This document shows positions 54,845-64,000 of a stretch of DNA of 64,000 bases, one piece after another. Below the pieces are notes generated by a model. It did not search any database, was not told where the DNA came from, and saw only the letters and a list, made by a program, of their open reading frames with translations. Position 1 is the first letter of the stretch, and each line of letters opens with the position of its first letter. The position numbers and the translations under genes were made by a program. The DNA is from Jannaschia formosa (lineage in GTDB: Bacteria > Pseudomonadota > Alphaproteobacteria > Rhodobacterales > Rhodobacteraceae): contig NZ_QPLJ01000013.1 of assembly GCF_003340555.1 (NCBI RefSeq), positions 1 to 64,000 of the forward strand, written 5' to 3'.

Positions 54845-54945
54845 AGCCTTACGGGGGGCCGTCCTGGCCCGCATCCCGTTTTCCCGATTAATCACAGCGC
54901 CGCCCCGGCCGGGGTCCGAGCGCGTCCCGACGGAGCCTCGCCCCC

Positions 54946-56256
54946 ATGCGCGACGATATCCCCGGTGCCGAGGACGGCACCCAAGAGCAGACCGGCACCC
55001 TGAACCTGCGCGACCTGAAGGCGACCTCGCCCAAGGATCTGGTCGACATGGCCGAGGAGCTCGAAATCGAGAACGCCTCGACCATGCGCAAGGGCGAGAT
55101 GATGTTCTCGATCCTGCGCGAGCGGGCCGACGAGGGCTGGGAGATCAGCGGCGAAGGCGTGCTGGAGGTCCTGCAGGACGGCTTCGGCTTCCTGCGCTCG
55201 CCCGAGGCGAACTATCTCTCCGGACCCGACGACATCTACGTCTCGCCCGACGTGATCCGCCAGCACTCGCTGCGCACCGGCGATACGGTCGAGGGCGTGA
55301 TCCAGGCGCCGGACGACAACGAGCGCTATTTCACGATCACCAAGGTCACGCAGATCAACTTCGAGGACCCCGAGCGCGCGCGCCACAAGGTCTCCTTCGA
55401 CAACCTGACGCCGCTCTACCCGGACGAGCGGCTGAAGCTGGAGATCGAGGATCCGACGATCAAGGACCGTTCGGCCCGGATCATCGATCTGGTCGCGCCG
55501 ATCGGGAAGGGCCAGCGGTCGCTCATCGTGGCGCCGCCACGGACCGGCAAGACCGTCATCCTCCAGAACATCGCGAAGTCGATCGAGACGAACCATCCGG
55601 AATGTTACCTGATGGTCTTGCTCATCGACGAGCGGCCGGAAGAGGTGACGGACATGCAGCGGTCGGTGAAGGGCGAGGTCATCTCCTCCACCTTCGACGA
55701 ACCCGCGACGCGGCACGTGGCCGTCAGCGAGATGGTGATCGAAAAGGCCAAGCGTCTGGTCGAGCATAAACGAGATGTTGTGATCCTGCTCGACTCGATC
55801 ACAAGACTTGGTAGAGCCTTCAACACCGTCGTGCCGTCCTCGGGCAAGGTCCTGACCGGCGGTGTCGACGCGAACGCGCTGCAGCGGCCGAAGCGGTTCT
55901 TCGGCGCGGCGCGCAACATCGAGGAAGGCGGGTCGCTGACGATCATTGCGACGGCACTGATCGACACCGGCTCGCGGATGGACGAGGTGATCTTCGAGGA
56001 ATTCAAGGGCACCGGCAACTCCGAGATCGTGCTCGACCGGAAGGTGGCAGACAAGCGCGTCTTCCCGGCGATGGACATCCTCAAGTCCGGCACGCGGAAA
56101 GAAGAGCTGCTGGTCGATCCGAAGGACCTGCAGAAGACCTTCGTGCTGCGGCGGATCCTGAACCCGATGGGGACGACGGACGCGATCGAGTTCCTGATCT
56201 CGAAGCTGAAGCAGACCAAGACGAACGCGGACTTCTTCGACTCGATGAATTCCTGA
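54946..56256 (+). CDS. rho: Transcription termination factor Rho
   Basis: 436 residues. The N-terminal helix bundle ('[27 protein letters not shown]') and RNA-binding cold-shock domain ('[28 protein letters not shown]') precede the RecA-like ATPase, with Walker A '[12 protein letters not shown]', '[12 protein letters not shown]' (Walker B region), Q-loop and R-loop '[26 protein letters not shown]'. Length is normal. It starts the rho-mnmE-mnmG-rsmG-parA-parB run; mnmE follows after 12 bases. Confidence 0.97.
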   Translation: MRDDIPGAEDGTQEQTGTLNLRDLKATSPKDLVDMAEELEIENASTMRKGEMMFSILRERADEGWEISGEGVLEVLQDGFGFLRSPEANYLSGPDDIYVSPDVIRQHSLRTGDTVEGVIQAPDDNERYFTITKVTQINFEDPERARHKVSFDNLTPLYPDERLKLEIEDPTIKDRSARIIDLVAPIGKGQRSLIVAPPRTGKTVILQNIAKSIETNHPECYLMVLLIDERPEEVTDMQRSVKGEVISSTFDEPATRHVAVSEMVIEKAKRLVEHKRDVVILLDSITRLGRAFNTVVPSSGKVLTGGVDANALQRPKRFFGAARNIEEGGSLTIIATALIDTGSRMDEVIFEEFKGTGNSEIVLDRKVADKRVFPAMDILKSGTRKEELLVDPKDLQKTFVLRRILNPMGTTDAIEFLISKLKQTKTNADFFDSMNS

Positions 56257-56268
56257 CGGCGCGATGCC

Positions 56269-57552
56269 ATGGCGGATACGATCTATGCCCTGGCGACGGC
56301 GCCGGGGAAGGCCGGGCTTTGCGTCCTGCGGATCTCGGGGCCTAGGGCCTTCGACATCCTGACGGCACTTGGCGGAGGGGAGGTTCCCCTCCGCTCCGCG
56401 CGGGTGCGGGCGCTGAAGGACGGGGCGGGGGGCGTTCTCGACCAGGCGCTGGTCCTGACGTTCGGCGCCGGGCGAAGCTTCACCGGGGAAGACGTCGTCG
56501 AGCTGCATCTTCATGGCAGCATCGCGGTGCAGCGGGCGGTCTTCGCCCGGCTCGAGGAGCTGGGTCTTGCGCGGATGGCGAAACCCGGGGAGTTCACGCG
56601 CCGCGCGCTGCTGAACGGGCGCATGGACCTGACGGAGGTGCAGGGCCTGGCCGACGTCATCGAAGCCGAGACCGAGGAACAGCGCCGCGCGGCGATGCGG
56701 GTGATGGGCGGCGAGATGTCGGGGCTGATCCTCGGCTGGCGGTCGCGCCTGATCCGGGCTGCGGCGCTGATGGAGGCCACCATCGATTTCGCCGACGAGG
56801 AGGTTCCGGTCGACGTCATGCCGGAGGTCGTTGAGCTGTTGTCTTCGGTCGTGGACGAAATGGCCGGAGAAGCGTCCGGGTCCTCTGCCGCGAAGGCGCT
56901 GCGCGAAGGGTTCGAGGTCGCCATCGTCGGTGCGCCGAATGCGGGCAAGTCCTCGCTTCTGAACGCCATCGTGCGGAGCGACGCGGCGCTGGTCTCCGAA
57001 ATCCCGGGGACGACCCGGGATGTCATCGAGCGCGCGGTCGACCTGCAGGGGCTGAAGGTGATCTTCGTGGATACGGCCGGTTTGCGGGAGACCGACGATC
57101 CGGTGGAGCGGCTCGGCGTTGCGCGCGCGAAGGAGAGGGCGGAGGCGGCTGACATGCGGCTGTTTCTTCACGAGGAAGAATCGGTCCCGGCATTTCCTGT
57201 GGCGCGGGCTCCGCATGACCTCGTGTGCCGGACCAAGGCTGATCTGCACGGCGGTGAGGGCCTGTCGTCCAGAACGGGCGCGGGACTGGACGCGCTGCTG
57301 GAGGCGATCGCGGCCCACTTCGCTTCCGTCGCCGGGTCGGCCGGTTTCGTCAGCCGGACGCAGGACGAGATGGCGCTGAGAGAGGCGATAGCCGCTTTGA
57401 CCTCTGCCCTGGAAACCTGCTATCTGGGGGATGTCGAGCTCGTCGTCTTCGAGCTGCGCAAGGCGGTCACGGTTCTGGAACGGATCGTCGGCCAGATTGG
57501 TGTCGAAGACGTGCTCGACGAAGTTTTTCGGTCTTTCTGTCTCGGGAAGTAG
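56269..57552 (+). CDS. mnmE: tRNA modification GTPase MnmE
   Basis: 427 residues. N-terminal folate-binding domain ('[11 protein letters not shown]'), helical domain, inserted G domain with P-loop '[13 protein letters not shown]', switch I 'GTTRD' and '[16 protein letters not shown]', and the C-terminal 'FCLGK' whose Cys is essential in MnmE (FCIGK). With MnmG it installs cmnm5U at the wobble position of tRNAs. Slightly shorter than the E. coli protein (454). Confidence 0.96.
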   Translation: MADTIYALATAPGKAGLCVLRISGPRAFDILTALGGGEVPLRSARVRALKDGAGGVLDQALVLTFGAGRSFTGEDVVELHLHGSIAVQRAVFARLEELGLARMAKPGEFTRRALLNGRMDLTEVQGLADVIEAETEEQRRAAMRVMGGEMSGLILGWRSRLIRAAALMEATIDFADEEVPVDVMPEVVELLSSVVDEMAGEASGSSAAKALREGFEVAIVGAPNAGKSSLLNAIVRSDAALVSEIPGTTRDVIERAVDLQGLKVIFVDTAGLRETDDPVERLGVARAKERAEAADMRLFLHEEESVPAFPVARAPHDLVCRTKADLHGGEGLSSRTGAGLDALLEAIAAHFASVAGSAGFVSRTQDEMALREAIAALTSALETCYLGDVELVVFELRKAVTVLERIVGQIGVEDVLDEVFRSFCLGK

Positions 57553-57554
57553 GA

Positions 57555-59420
57555 GTGTTTCACGTGAAACATCGCAACTACGATGTCGTCGTCGTCGGCG
57601 CCGGACATGCAGGCACCGAGGCGGCCCATGTCGTCTTTCGCATGGGCGGAACGGCTGCGCTTGTCACGATGAACGGCTCAGACCTGGGCGCGCTTTCCTG
57701 CAATCCCGCGATTGGCGGCCTGGGCAAGGGCCATCTCGTGCGCGAGGTGGACGCCATGGGCGGGCTGATCGGCCGGGCGGCCGACGAGGCAGGGATCCAG
57801 TTCCGGTTGTTGAACCGAAGCCGCGGTCCCGCCGTCCAGGGGCCCCGCGCCCAGATGGATCGGGAGGAATACCACGCTGCGATTTCTCGCCGTTTTGCCG
57901 AAGGCATCGGGCCTGATGTCATCCATGGCGAGGTCGTCGATATCGTCACGGACAAGACGGGGCGTGTCTCCGGCGTCCGGCTGTCCGACGGGGCGGAGAT
58001 CCCGGCGAAGTGCGTCGTGCTGGCGACGGGGACGTTCCTCGGCGGTCGGATCCTGATCGGGAGGGAAGCCTCCGAGGGCGGTCGTGCCGGCGCCCGTGCT
58101 GCAACCGAACTGGGGCGGCGGCTGCGCGGTCACGGCTTGAAGGTCGGACGGTTGAAGACCGGCACGCCCCCACGGCTTCGGAAATCGACGATCGGCTGGG
58201 ACGAACTGGAACGGCAAGACGGGGACGCCGCCCCGACGCTTTTTTCGTTCATGAGCGACGCGCCTTCTTTGCCGCAGGTTGCCTGCCGGATCACCCACAC
58301 GAACGAAGACACGCACCGGATCATCCGGGAAAACCTCGATCAGTCCGCGATGTATGGCGGGATGATCGAGGGCGTGGGGCCGCGTTATTGCCCGTCCATC
58401 GAGGACAAGGTCACGCGCTTCGCCGACAAGGCGTCGCATCAGATCTTCCTTGAGCCGGAGGGGCTGGCCTCGGAACTCGTCTACCCGAACGGCATCTCGA
58501 CATCCTTGCCGGTCCACATCCAGGAAGCCTACATCCGCAGCATTGCCGGCCTGGAAGCTGCGGAGATCGTTCGACCCGGCTATGCGATCGAGTACGATTA
58601 CGTCGATCCACGTTGCCTGTCGCAAAGTCTGGAGCTTCCCGACATCCCGGGGCTCTTCCTCGCTGGGCAGATCAACGGGACGACCGGGTATGAGGAAGCC
58701 GCAGCACAAGGGCTCGTCGCCGGCATCAACGCTCTGAATCATGCCCGAGATCGCGAGGCGACCACCTTCTCGCGGGCGAGCAGCTATATCGGCGTGATGA
58801 TCGACGATCTCACGACGCGAGGCGTTTCGGAACCTTATCGCATGTTCACCTCGCGCGCCGAGTTCCGCCTCATGCTGCGCGCGGACAACGCCGACATGCG
58901 CCTGACGCCGCTAGGTATCTCCCTCGGGACAGTCGATGATCGCCAGCGGGCGGCGTTCGAACGGAAGGCTGAGCAGATAGGTGATCTGACGACGCATCTG
59001 CGTTCCGCCCGCGTCACCAAGGCGAGTGTCGTTCCCGGCGCGGCGTCCGCCGGCAAACGGAGCCTCTACGAGATCATGAGCGATCCCGACGTGACCTTGC
59101 CCGACATCATGGGAGCGGTCACCGACCACGGTGCTTGGGGCCAGGACATCTGGACCCAGGTGGACCGAAACGCTCTCTATGCGAATTACGAGGAGCGGCA
59201 GCAGAGGGATGCGGAGGCGCTTGTCCGGGACGAGGCCGTAAGGCTCGATCCGCGTCTGGACTACTGGGCTGTCGCCGGACTGACGAATGAGCAGCGGGAG
59301 AAGCTGACGCGCGCCCGGCCGGAGACGCTCGGACAGGCGTCGCGGATCGAAGGCATGACGCCGGCCGCGCTCGTGTCCCTATTGGCGGTGCGAAGAACGA
59401 CGGGCGCCAAGGCGGGATGA
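57555..59420 (+). CDS. mnmG: tRNA uridine 5-carboxymethylaminomethyl modification enzyme MnmG
   Basis: 621 residues. FAD-binding '[18 protein letters not shown]', '[30 protein letters not shown]' with the conserved Cys, 'LKTGTPPRL' and the C-terminal tRNA-binding helices. It is MnmE's partner in tRNA wobble modification. A GTG at 57555 gives an N-terminus 'MFHVKH' encoded by parS. However, AGGAG (57551-57555) is better spaced (8 bases) for the GTG at 57564, which lies inside parS, so the protein may start 'MKHRNYD'. The stop overlaps rsmG by 4 bases. Confidence 0.95.
   Translation: MFHVKHRNYDVVVVGAGHAGTEAAHVVFRMGGTAALVTMNGSDLGALSCNPAIGGLGKGHLVREVDAMGGLIGRAADEAGIQFRLLNRSRGPAVQGPRAQMDREEYHAAISRRFAEGIGPDVIHGEVVDIVTDKTGRVSGVRLSDGAEIPAKCVVLATGTFLGGRILIGREASEGGRAGARAATELGRRLRGHGLKVGRLKTGTPPRLRKSTIGWDELERQDGDAAPTLFSFMSDAPSLPQVACRITHTNEDTHRIIRENLDQSAMYGGMIEGVGPRYCPSIEDKVTRFADKASHQIFLEPEGLASELVYPNGISTSLPVHIQEAYIRSIAGLEAAEIVRPGYAIEYDYVDPRCLSQSLELPDIPGLFLAGQINGTTGYEEAAAQGLVAGINALNHARDREATTFSRASSYIGVMIDDLTTRGVSEPYRMFTSRAEFRLMLRADNADMRLTPLGISLGTVDDRQRAAFERKAEQIGDLTTHLRSARVTKASVVPGAASAGKRSLYEIMSDPDVTLPDIMGAVTDHGAWGQDIWTQVDRNALYANYEERQQRDAEALVRDEAVRLDPRLDYWAVAGLTNEQREKLTRARPETLGQASRIEGMTPAALVSLLAVRRTTGAKAG
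57556..57571. other. parS centromere site 1
   Basis: TGTTTCACGTGAAACA, identical to the 16-bp consensus ParB site and a perfect palindrome. It overlaps the start codon region of mnmG. ParB (60800-61702) should load and clamp here with CTP. Confidence 0.95.
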
Positions 59421-60016
59421 ACGGGTCGCTAGATCGTGCGGCCGATGTTTCACGTGAAACATTGGAGGCGTTTGCCGCCCTCCTCCAGCGCTGGACCAGG
59501 AAGATCAACCTCGTCGGCAGCCTGGACACCAACGATCTGTGGGATCGTCACATCCTCGACTGTGCGCGACTGGCAGACCTCATCCCGCACGAAGCCAAAA
59601 CCTACGCCGACCTCGGAACCGGCGCAGGGCTCCCAGGTCTGGTTGTTGCAATCCTCCGACCCGACCTAAGCACCACGCTGATCGAATCCGACAACAGGAA
59701 GGCTGCGTTTCTTCGCGCGGCCCGACGCGATCTGTCGCTGAACGCGAGGATCATCTGCAACCGGATCGAGGTGGCGGCGCCCCAATCGGCCGACGTCGTT
59801 TCCGCTCGTGCGCTGGCGCCGCTTCCGGATCTGCTGCGCCTCGCGACGCGTCACGGAGGACCCGCGACGTACTACCTTTTCCCGAAGGGCGAGCGATGGG
59901 AGCGGGAGGTTGCCGAGGCCCGGCGCGCATGGTCCTTCGACCTCCAAGTCTCGGATTCAAGACGCGAAGGCGCCGGTCCCGTCCTCCTGATCACGAACGT
60001 GAGTGAGATCGCATGA
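59417..60016 (+). CDS. rsmG: 16S rRNA m7G527 methyltransferase RsmG
   Basis: 199 residues. '[21 protein letters not shown]' is the SAM-binding motif I, with '[19 protein letters not shown]' after it and '[11 protein letters not shown]' near the end. The N-terminus has '[17 protein letters not shown]', where VSRET is encoded by the second parS site. Overlaps mnmG and parA by 4 bases each (ATGA). Confidence 0.95.
   Translation: MNGSLDRAADVSRETLEAFAALLQRWTRKINLVGSLDTNDLWDRHILDCARLADLIPHEAKTYADLGTGAGLPGLVVAILRPDLSTTLIESDNRKAAFLRAARRDLSLNARIICNRIEVAAPQSADVVSARALAPLPDLLRLATRHGGPATYYLFPKGERWEREVAEARRAWSFDLQVSDSRREGAGPVLLITNVSEIA
59446..59461. other. parS centromere site 2
   Basis: A second perfect TGTTTCACGTGAAACA, 1,890 bases from site 1, inside the 5' end of rsmG, where it is read as part of the protein sequence. 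Confidence 0.95.
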
Positions 60017-60807
60017 AGAAGGCTCAGATCGTCAGCATCGCCAACCAGAAGGGCGGCGTCGGGAAGACGACGACGGCGATCAATCTTGGCGCGGCGCTTG
60101 CGATGCGGGGCTGCAGGATCCTCGTGGTCGATCTCGATCCCCAAGGCAACGCCTCGACCGGCCTCGGCATCGAGCGGAGCGCGCGGGCGCGCACCGCCTA
60201 TGACCTGCTGTTGGGGAGCGACTCCGCGGAAGCGGTGGCGCGTCCGACGGATGTCGAGAACCTCCATATCGTTCCGGCGACCATGGATCTCAGCTCCGCC
60301 GATGCGGAACTGATGTCGGCGGCGCGGCGGGTCCACCATCTCAGGAACGCGCTCCGGCACCGCCCCGCGCCTTATGATTTCGTCCTGATCGACTGCCCGC
60401 CATCGCTCAACCTGCTGACGATCAACGCGCTCGTGGCCTCCGACTCCCTCATCGTGCCGCTTCAGGCGGAGTTCTTCGCCCTCGAAGGCCTCTCTCAGCT
60501 GCTTCTGACGGTGCGCGAGGTGCGCGAGACCGCGAATGCTGACCTCCGCATCGAGGGGATCGTCCTGACGATGTTCGACAAGCGCAACAACCTCTGCATT
60601 CAGGTCGAGGAGGATGCCCGCGCCAATCTCGGCGACCTCGTCTTCCAGACCAAGATCCCGCGCAACGTCCGGCTGAGCGAGGCGCCAAGCTACGCCATGC
60701 CGGTCCTCAACTACGACCCTACATCGCGCGGGGCGGTCGCCTATCGCGCCCTGGCGAGCGAGATCCTCGAGCGGCACATCACAAGGAAGGAAGCGGCAAG
60801 TGTCTGA
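60013..60807 (+). CDS. parA: Chromosome partitioning ATPase ParA
   Basis: 264 residues. Deviant Walker A 'NQKGGVGKTTTAINLGAAL' (13-31), 'VDLDPQGNASTGLG' and Walker B-type 'FVLIDCPPSLNLLTINAL'. Chromosomal (Soj-type) ParA without an N-terminal DNA-binding domain. It moves ParB-parS complexes along the nucleoid. Overlaps rsmG by 4 bases and parB by 8. Confidence 0.97.
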   Translation: MKKAQIVSIANQKGGVGKTTTAINLGAALAMRGCRILVVDLDPQGNASTGLGIERSARARTAYDLLLGSDSAEAVARPTDVENLHIVPATMDLSSADAELMSAARRVHHLRNALRHRPAPYDFVLIDCPPSLNLLTINALVASDSLIVPLQAEFFALEGLSQLLLTVREVRETANADLRIEGIVLTMFDKRNNLCIQVEEDARANLGDLVFQTKIPRNVRLSEAPSYAMPVLNYDPTSRGAVAYRALASEILERHITRKEAASV

Positions 60808-61702
60808 TCCCATGCAGAAAAGACCGATGCGCAGGGGATTGTCCGCGCTCATGGCCGATATGGGCGTCGACGTGAAGGACGCGACCGTCAGCCGGGCTCC
60901 GGCCGCCGACCGGTCCGTGCCGATCGAGCAGATCCGGCCCAATCCGAACCAGCCCCGCAGGAATTTCGACGAGGACCGGCTGTCCGATCTGGCCGCCTCC
61001 ATCGCCTCCAAGGGCATCCTCTCGCCGCTGATCGTCCGGCCGGTCCCGGGCGAGGACGTACGCTACGAGATCGTCGCCGGGGAGCGCCGCTGGCGGGCTG
61101 CGCAGCGCAGCGGGCTGCACGAGGTGCCCGTGCTGATCCGCGAGTTCGACGATACCGAAGTCCTCGAAGTTGCGATCATCGAGAACATCCAGCGCGACGA
61201 CCTGAACGCCATCGAGGAAGCGCTCGGCTTCCAGCAGCTGGTCGACCGCTTCGGCCACACGCAGGAACAGCTGTCCTCGCAACTCGGCAAGTCGCGCAGC
61301 CATGTCGCGAACCTGTTGCGCCTGCTGAAGCTGCCGCCCCGGGTGCAGGACCACCTGCGCGAGGGGACGCTGACCGCCGGCCACGCCCGGGCCCTTGTGA
61401 ACGCCGCCGACCCGGTCGCGCTGGCGGACAAGGTGATCCGCGACGGCCTGTCCGTGCGGGAGACGGAGCGGTTGGCCAAGGCGGTGAAGTCGCCGGAAGG
61501 CACGCGGCCGAAGAAGCCCGTCGCCGAGAAGGACGCCGATACGCGCGCATTGGAGGGTGACCTGACGGCTGCGCTCGGCCTCCACGTTCAGATCGCGCAC
61601 ATGCCCGGCGACGAGGGCGGTCATCTGACGATCCGCTACAAGTCCCTCGACCAGCTCGACGCCCTCTGCCGTCTGCTCTCGGACGGGCTAGGAGACGCCT
61701 AG
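60800..61702 (+). CDS. parB: Chromosome partitioning protein ParB (CTPase)
   Basis: 300 residues. N-terminal ParA-activating peptide ('RRGLSALMADMG'), CTP-binding 'GERRWRA' (94-100) and 'ENIQRDDLNAIEEA', the parS-reading helix-turn-helix ('LGKSRSHVANLLRLLKLP'), and a C-terminal dimer domain. It starts with GTG. Its 3' end overlaps the convergent hemW by 15 bases. Confidence 0.97.
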   Translation: MSDPMQKRPMRRGLSALMADMGVDVKDATVSRAPAADRSVPIEQIRPNPNQPRRNFDEDRLSDLAASIASKGILSPLIVRPVPGEDVRYEIVAGERRWRAAQRSGLHEVPVLIREFDDTEVLEVAIIENIQRDDLNAIEEALGFQQLVDRFGHTQEQLSSQLGKSRSHVANLLRLLKLPPRVQDHLREGTLTAGHARALVNAADPVALADKVIRDGLSVRETERLAKAVKSPEGTRPKKPVAEKDADTRALEGDLTAALGLHVQIAHMPGDEGGHLTIRYKSLDQLDALCRLLSDGLGDA

Positions 61703-62845
61703 CTCCGCGATCACCGTGTTCAGCAACAGCGTCCCGGCGTCGGTCGCGCGGATCCGGTCGCCGACCACGGCGACCATTCCGGCATCGACCAGCCGCGCGA
61801 CAGAGGTCTCGTCGACCGTTCCGCCCAGTGCGGTGAGACGGGCGCGGGAAATACCCTCGATGCGTCGCAGCCCCATCATCACGTACTCGTCGACGATCTC
61901 TGCGCGCGGCAGCACCTCCTCGGACTGTGAGCCGGTGCCGGACCTCTCGGCCGCGTCCAGCCACGCCCCCGGCGCCCGGTGGTTGGCGCTGGCCAGCCGC
62001 GCCGGTCCCTGGCCGACACGCCCATGCGCGCCGGGTCCGATCCCCAGCCAGTCGCCGCCGCGCCAGTAGATCAGGTTGTGCCGGCTCTCCTGCCCCGGCC
62101 GGGCGTGGTTCGACACCTCATAGCGCGGCAGGCCCGCCGCAGCAGACAGCTCCTGCGTCACATCCCACAGCGCGACCGCCCGGTCCTCGTCCGGCAGCCC
62201 GCGCAACCCGCCCCGGCGCGCCCGGTCCCAGAACGCCGTGCCTTCCTCGATCGTAAGCTGGTAAAGCGACAGGTGATCGGGCCCCATCGACAGCGCGCCT
62301 TCCAGTTCGTCCTGCCATTGCGCGACCGTCTGGTCCTGACGCGCGTAGATCAGGTCGAACGAGACGCGCTCGCAGGCCGCGCGCGCCATATCGTAGGCCC
62401 GCCGCCCCTCCGCTGCGGAATGGAGCCGCCCCAACCGGCGCAGGGAGTCGTCGTCAAGCGCCTGTAATCCAACGGAAAAGCGGTTCACCCCGGCCTCGAC
62501 GAAGGCCGCGAAGCGCCCTGCTTCCGACGAGGTCGGGTTGGCCTCCAACGTGACCTCCAGATCGTTGGCCACCGTCCACAGGGACCGGATCTCCTCCAGG
62601 ATCGCGCCGGTCACATCCGGGTCCATCAGCGATGGCGTCCCGCCTCCGAAGAAGACCGACGAGACGACCCTGCCCGGCGTCCGCTCCGCCCAGTGCCGCA
62701 ACTCCGCCAGATAGGCCGCCCGGAACCGCGCGTGATCGACCCGCGCCAGGACATGGGAGTTGAAGTCGCAATACGGGCATTTCGCCGCGCAGAAGGGCCA
62801 GTGCACGTAGATGCCGAAGCCCGCCTGCTGCCAGGTCTCGGTCAT
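61688..62845 (-). CDS. hemW: Radical SAM protein HemW (heme chaperone / coproporphyrinogen oxidase-like)
   Basis: 385 residues. 'YVHWPFCAAKCPYCDFNSH' carries the CxxxCxxC cluster motif, followed by 'SVFFGGGTPSLMDP' (GGE-like SAM contact) and the HemN_C domain. It has the HemW-type features and lacks the extra N-terminal sequence of true HemN, so a heme-trafficking role is more likely than coproporphyrinogen oxidation. Overlaps ridA by 4 bases. Confidence 0.92.
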   Translation of the reverse strand: MTETWQQAGFGIYVHWPFCAAKCPYCDFNSHVLARVDHARFRAAYLAELRHWAERTPGRVVSSVFFGGGTPSLMDPDVTGAILEEIRSLWTVANDLEVTLEANPTSSEAGRFAAFVEAGVNRFSVGLQALDDDSLRRLGRLHSAAEGRRAYDMARAACERVSFDLIYARQDQTVAQWQDELEGALSMGPDHLSLYQLTIEEGTAFWDRARRGGLRGLPDEDRAVALWDVTQELSAAAGLPRYEVSNHARPGQESRHNLIYWRGGDWLGIGPGAHGRVGQGPARLASANHRAPGAWLDAAERSGTGSQSEEVLPRAEIVDEYVMMGLRRIEGISRARLTALGGTVDETSVARLVDAGMVAVVGDRIRATDAGTLLLNTVIAELGVS

Positions 62846-63225
62846 CCGCCGCGAAAGGCCGTCACCTCGACCTCATACAGCATCTCGGGCTGCATCAGCC
62901 CTGCGATCACCATGCTCGCGGCGGGGCGCACGTCGCCCAGATGCCGCCCCAGCACCGGGACCAGCCGGTCGACGAGCGCGCGGTCGGTGACGTAATGCGT
63001 CACCCGCACGATGTCGCCCATCGCGAAGCCGGCCTCGTCCAGCACCCGCGCGACCGTGGCAAAGCAAGCCTCGGCCTGCGCCTCGATCCCCTCGGCCAAA
63101 GTCATCGTCGCGTAGTCGTAGCCCGTGACGCCCGCCATGAAGCACCAGTCGCCCTGGACGACGGCGCGGGAATAGCCGACCTCCCGCTCGAAGGCGGAGC
63201 CGGTGGAGATCAGCCGCCGCGTCAT
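62842..63225 (-). CDS. RidA family protein lacking the catalytic Arg
   Basis: 127 residues with the YjgF/RidA fold: 'RAVVQGDWCFMAGVTGYD', 'QAEACFATVARVLDEAGFAMGDIVRVTHYVTD' and 'MLYEVEVTAFR'. The Arg that makes RidA an enamine/imine deaminase (PARSCV-type motif) is Ala here ('RPAASMVIAGL', Ala103), so this is a non-archetypal Rid protein of unknown activity. Embedded in the rph-rdgB-ridA-hemW operon, where every junction is a 4-base overlap. Confidence 0.88.
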   Translation of the reverse strand: MTRRLISTGSAFEREVGYSRAVVQGDWCFMAGVTGYDYATMTLAEGIEAQAEACFATVARVLDEAGFAMGDIVRVTHYVTDRALVDRLVPVLGRHLGDVRPAASMVIAGLMQPEMLYEVEVTAFRGG

Positions 63226-63833
63226 GCCAGCCGCTCCAGCGCCGCTTTCAGCTGTGCCAGCGCGTCGGCGCGGTGCGAGATCGCGTTCTTCTCCTCCAGC
63301 GGCATCTCGGCGAAGGTCCGGTCGTGCCCGTCGGGCACGAACATCGGGTCGTAGCCATGCCCCGTCTGCCCCCGGATCGGCCAGACGAGATGCCCCGGCG
63401 CCGTGCCCTCGAAGACTGCTTCCGTCCCATCCGGCCAGAGCAGCACCAGCGTCGCCCGGAACCGCGCGGTCCAAGGTTGCGGCGCGCCCTTCGCGACCAG
63501 CGCCGCATGCGCCCGCTCCATCGCCTGACCGAAGTCGCGTCCCTGACCGGTCTCGGCCCAGTCGGCGGTATGCACCCCCGGCTGCCCGTCCAGCGCGTCG
63601 ACCTCCAGCCCGGAATCGTCGGCCAGCGCGGGCAGCCCGGTCGCCGTTACCGCGGCGCGCGCCTTGATCCGCGCGTTGCCGACGAAGGTCTCCTCGGTTT
63701 CCTCGGGCTCCGGCAGGTCGTAATCCGCGTTCGAGCGACAGGCGATGCCCAGAGGCGCCAGCATCGCCGAGAATTCCTCCAGCTTGCCCGCGTTATGCGT
63801 GGCGATCAGCAATGTGTCGCCCAGCGGCTTCAC
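63222..63833 (-). CDS. rdgB: Non-canonical purine NTP pyrophosphatase (RdgB/HAM1)
   Basis: 203 residues. '[18 protein letters not shown]' (NxxK motif), '[14 protein letters not shown]', '[24 protein letters not shown]' and '[20 protein letters not shown]', then 'ISHRADAL'. It removes ITP, dITP and XTP from nucleotide pools. Overlaps rph and ridA by 4 bases each. Confidence 0.96.
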   Translation of the reverse strand: MKPLGDTLLIATHNAGKLEEFSAMLAPLGIACRSNADYDLPEPEETEETFVGNARIKARAAVTATGLPALADDSGLEVDALDGQPGVHTADWAETGQGRDFGQAMERAHAALVAKGAPQPWTARFRATLVLLWPDGTEAVFEGTAPGHLVWPIRGQTGHGYDPMFVPDGHDRTFAEMPLEEKNAISHRADALAQLKAALERLA

Positions 63834-64000
63834 GCGACCGCCGCCTTCTGCGCTGCGATTAGTTCGGCCACCCCCGCCTCGGCAAGCGCCAGCAGCGCGT
63901 CGAACTCCGCCCGCGAGAAGGGCGCGCCCTCGGCCGAGGCCTGCACCTCGATCATCCGGCCCGCACCGGTCATCACGAAATTGGCGTCCGTCCCGGCTTC
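63830..64000 (-). CDS. rph: Ribonuclease PH, C-terminal part (cut by window edge)
   Basis: The last 56 codons are in the window. '[50 protein letters not shown]' is the conserved RNase PH C-terminus, including the 'MTG.G..IE.Q..AEG..F' block. It trims tRNA 3' ends by phosphorolysis. The TGA overlaps the rdgB start. The rest lies beyond base 64000. Confidence 0.93.
   Translation of the reverse strand, partial: EAGTDANFVMTGAGRMIEVQASAEGAPFSRAEFDALLALAEAGVAELIAAQKAAVA

Overview
The window is high-GC, densely packed alphaproteobacterial chromosome, most likely from a Rhodobacterales (Roseobacter/Paracoccaceae-type) bacterium. The best support is the right end, where smr, mltA, tim44-like, fxsA, secB, dnaQ, coaE, aroE, maf, hemJ, rho, mnmE, mnmG, rsmG, parA, parB, hemW, ridA, rdgB and rph lie in an order typical of origin-proximal DNA in this group. 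Two perfect 16-bp parS sites (57556-57571 and 59446-59461) confirm that this is the centromere region. I saw no rRNA, tRNA or CRISPR array.

Region 1 (1-8.4 kb) looks accessory. It holds the tail of an IS3-type transposase, a GH15 glucoamylase/trehalase-like enzyme, a secreted DUF3179 protein, a DoxX-like membrane protein, two AhpD-like carboxymuconolactone decarboxylase proteins around a TetR repressor with a visible operator, an exported MsrB, a small secreted protein and an N-terminally incomplete alpha/beta hydrolase. Region 2 (8.5-16 kb) is a BMP-type nucleobase/nucleoside ABC transporter translationally coupled to a CodA-like deaminase, followed by the wreck of an isoquinoline-oxidoreductase (ior) locus. 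Region 3 (15.2-23.9 kb) has divergent oxyR/katG, a compositionally odd gene resembling uracil-DNA glycosylases, YihY, a stand-alone Lrp/AsnC sensor domain, a class IV aminotransferase homologue lacking its lysine, a LOG-family protein and a threonine dehydratase-like enzyme.

Region 4 (23.9-30.4 kb) is the highlight. A guanidine-I (ykkC) riboswitch leads a translationally coupled operon with a NitT/TauT-type ABC importer, a GdmH-type guanidine hydrolase and a small protein with eight histidines in its first 22 residues. Guanidine would be sensed by the leader RNA, imported, and split to urea and ammonia by a nickel enzyme. The His-rich protein may do the metal-delivery job that HypA/HypB-like proteins do in cyanobacterial gdmH loci. 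A family-5 solute-binding protein without a signal peptide and a VOC protein follow.

Region 5 (30.4-47.9 kb) contains an SDR, a sulfotransferase and a large sugar-acid locus. A ChvE/GguAB-like sugar ABC importer, a GbpR-like LysR regulator, L-arabinose/galactose 1-dehydrogenase, L-arabonate dehydratase, L-2-keto-3-deoxyarabonate dehydratase and alpha-ketoglutarate-semialdehyde dehydrogenase together give the non-phosphorylative L-arabinose route to alpha-ketoglutarate. A lactonase is not visible. A second IlvD/DapA pair and a demethylase-like flavoprotein are interleaved.

Region 6 (47.9-64 kb) is conserved housekeeping DNA. The divergent maf/hemJ gap (53990-54368) has several DnaA-box-like 9-mers and an AT-rich stretch, and is the best candidate for the replication origin.
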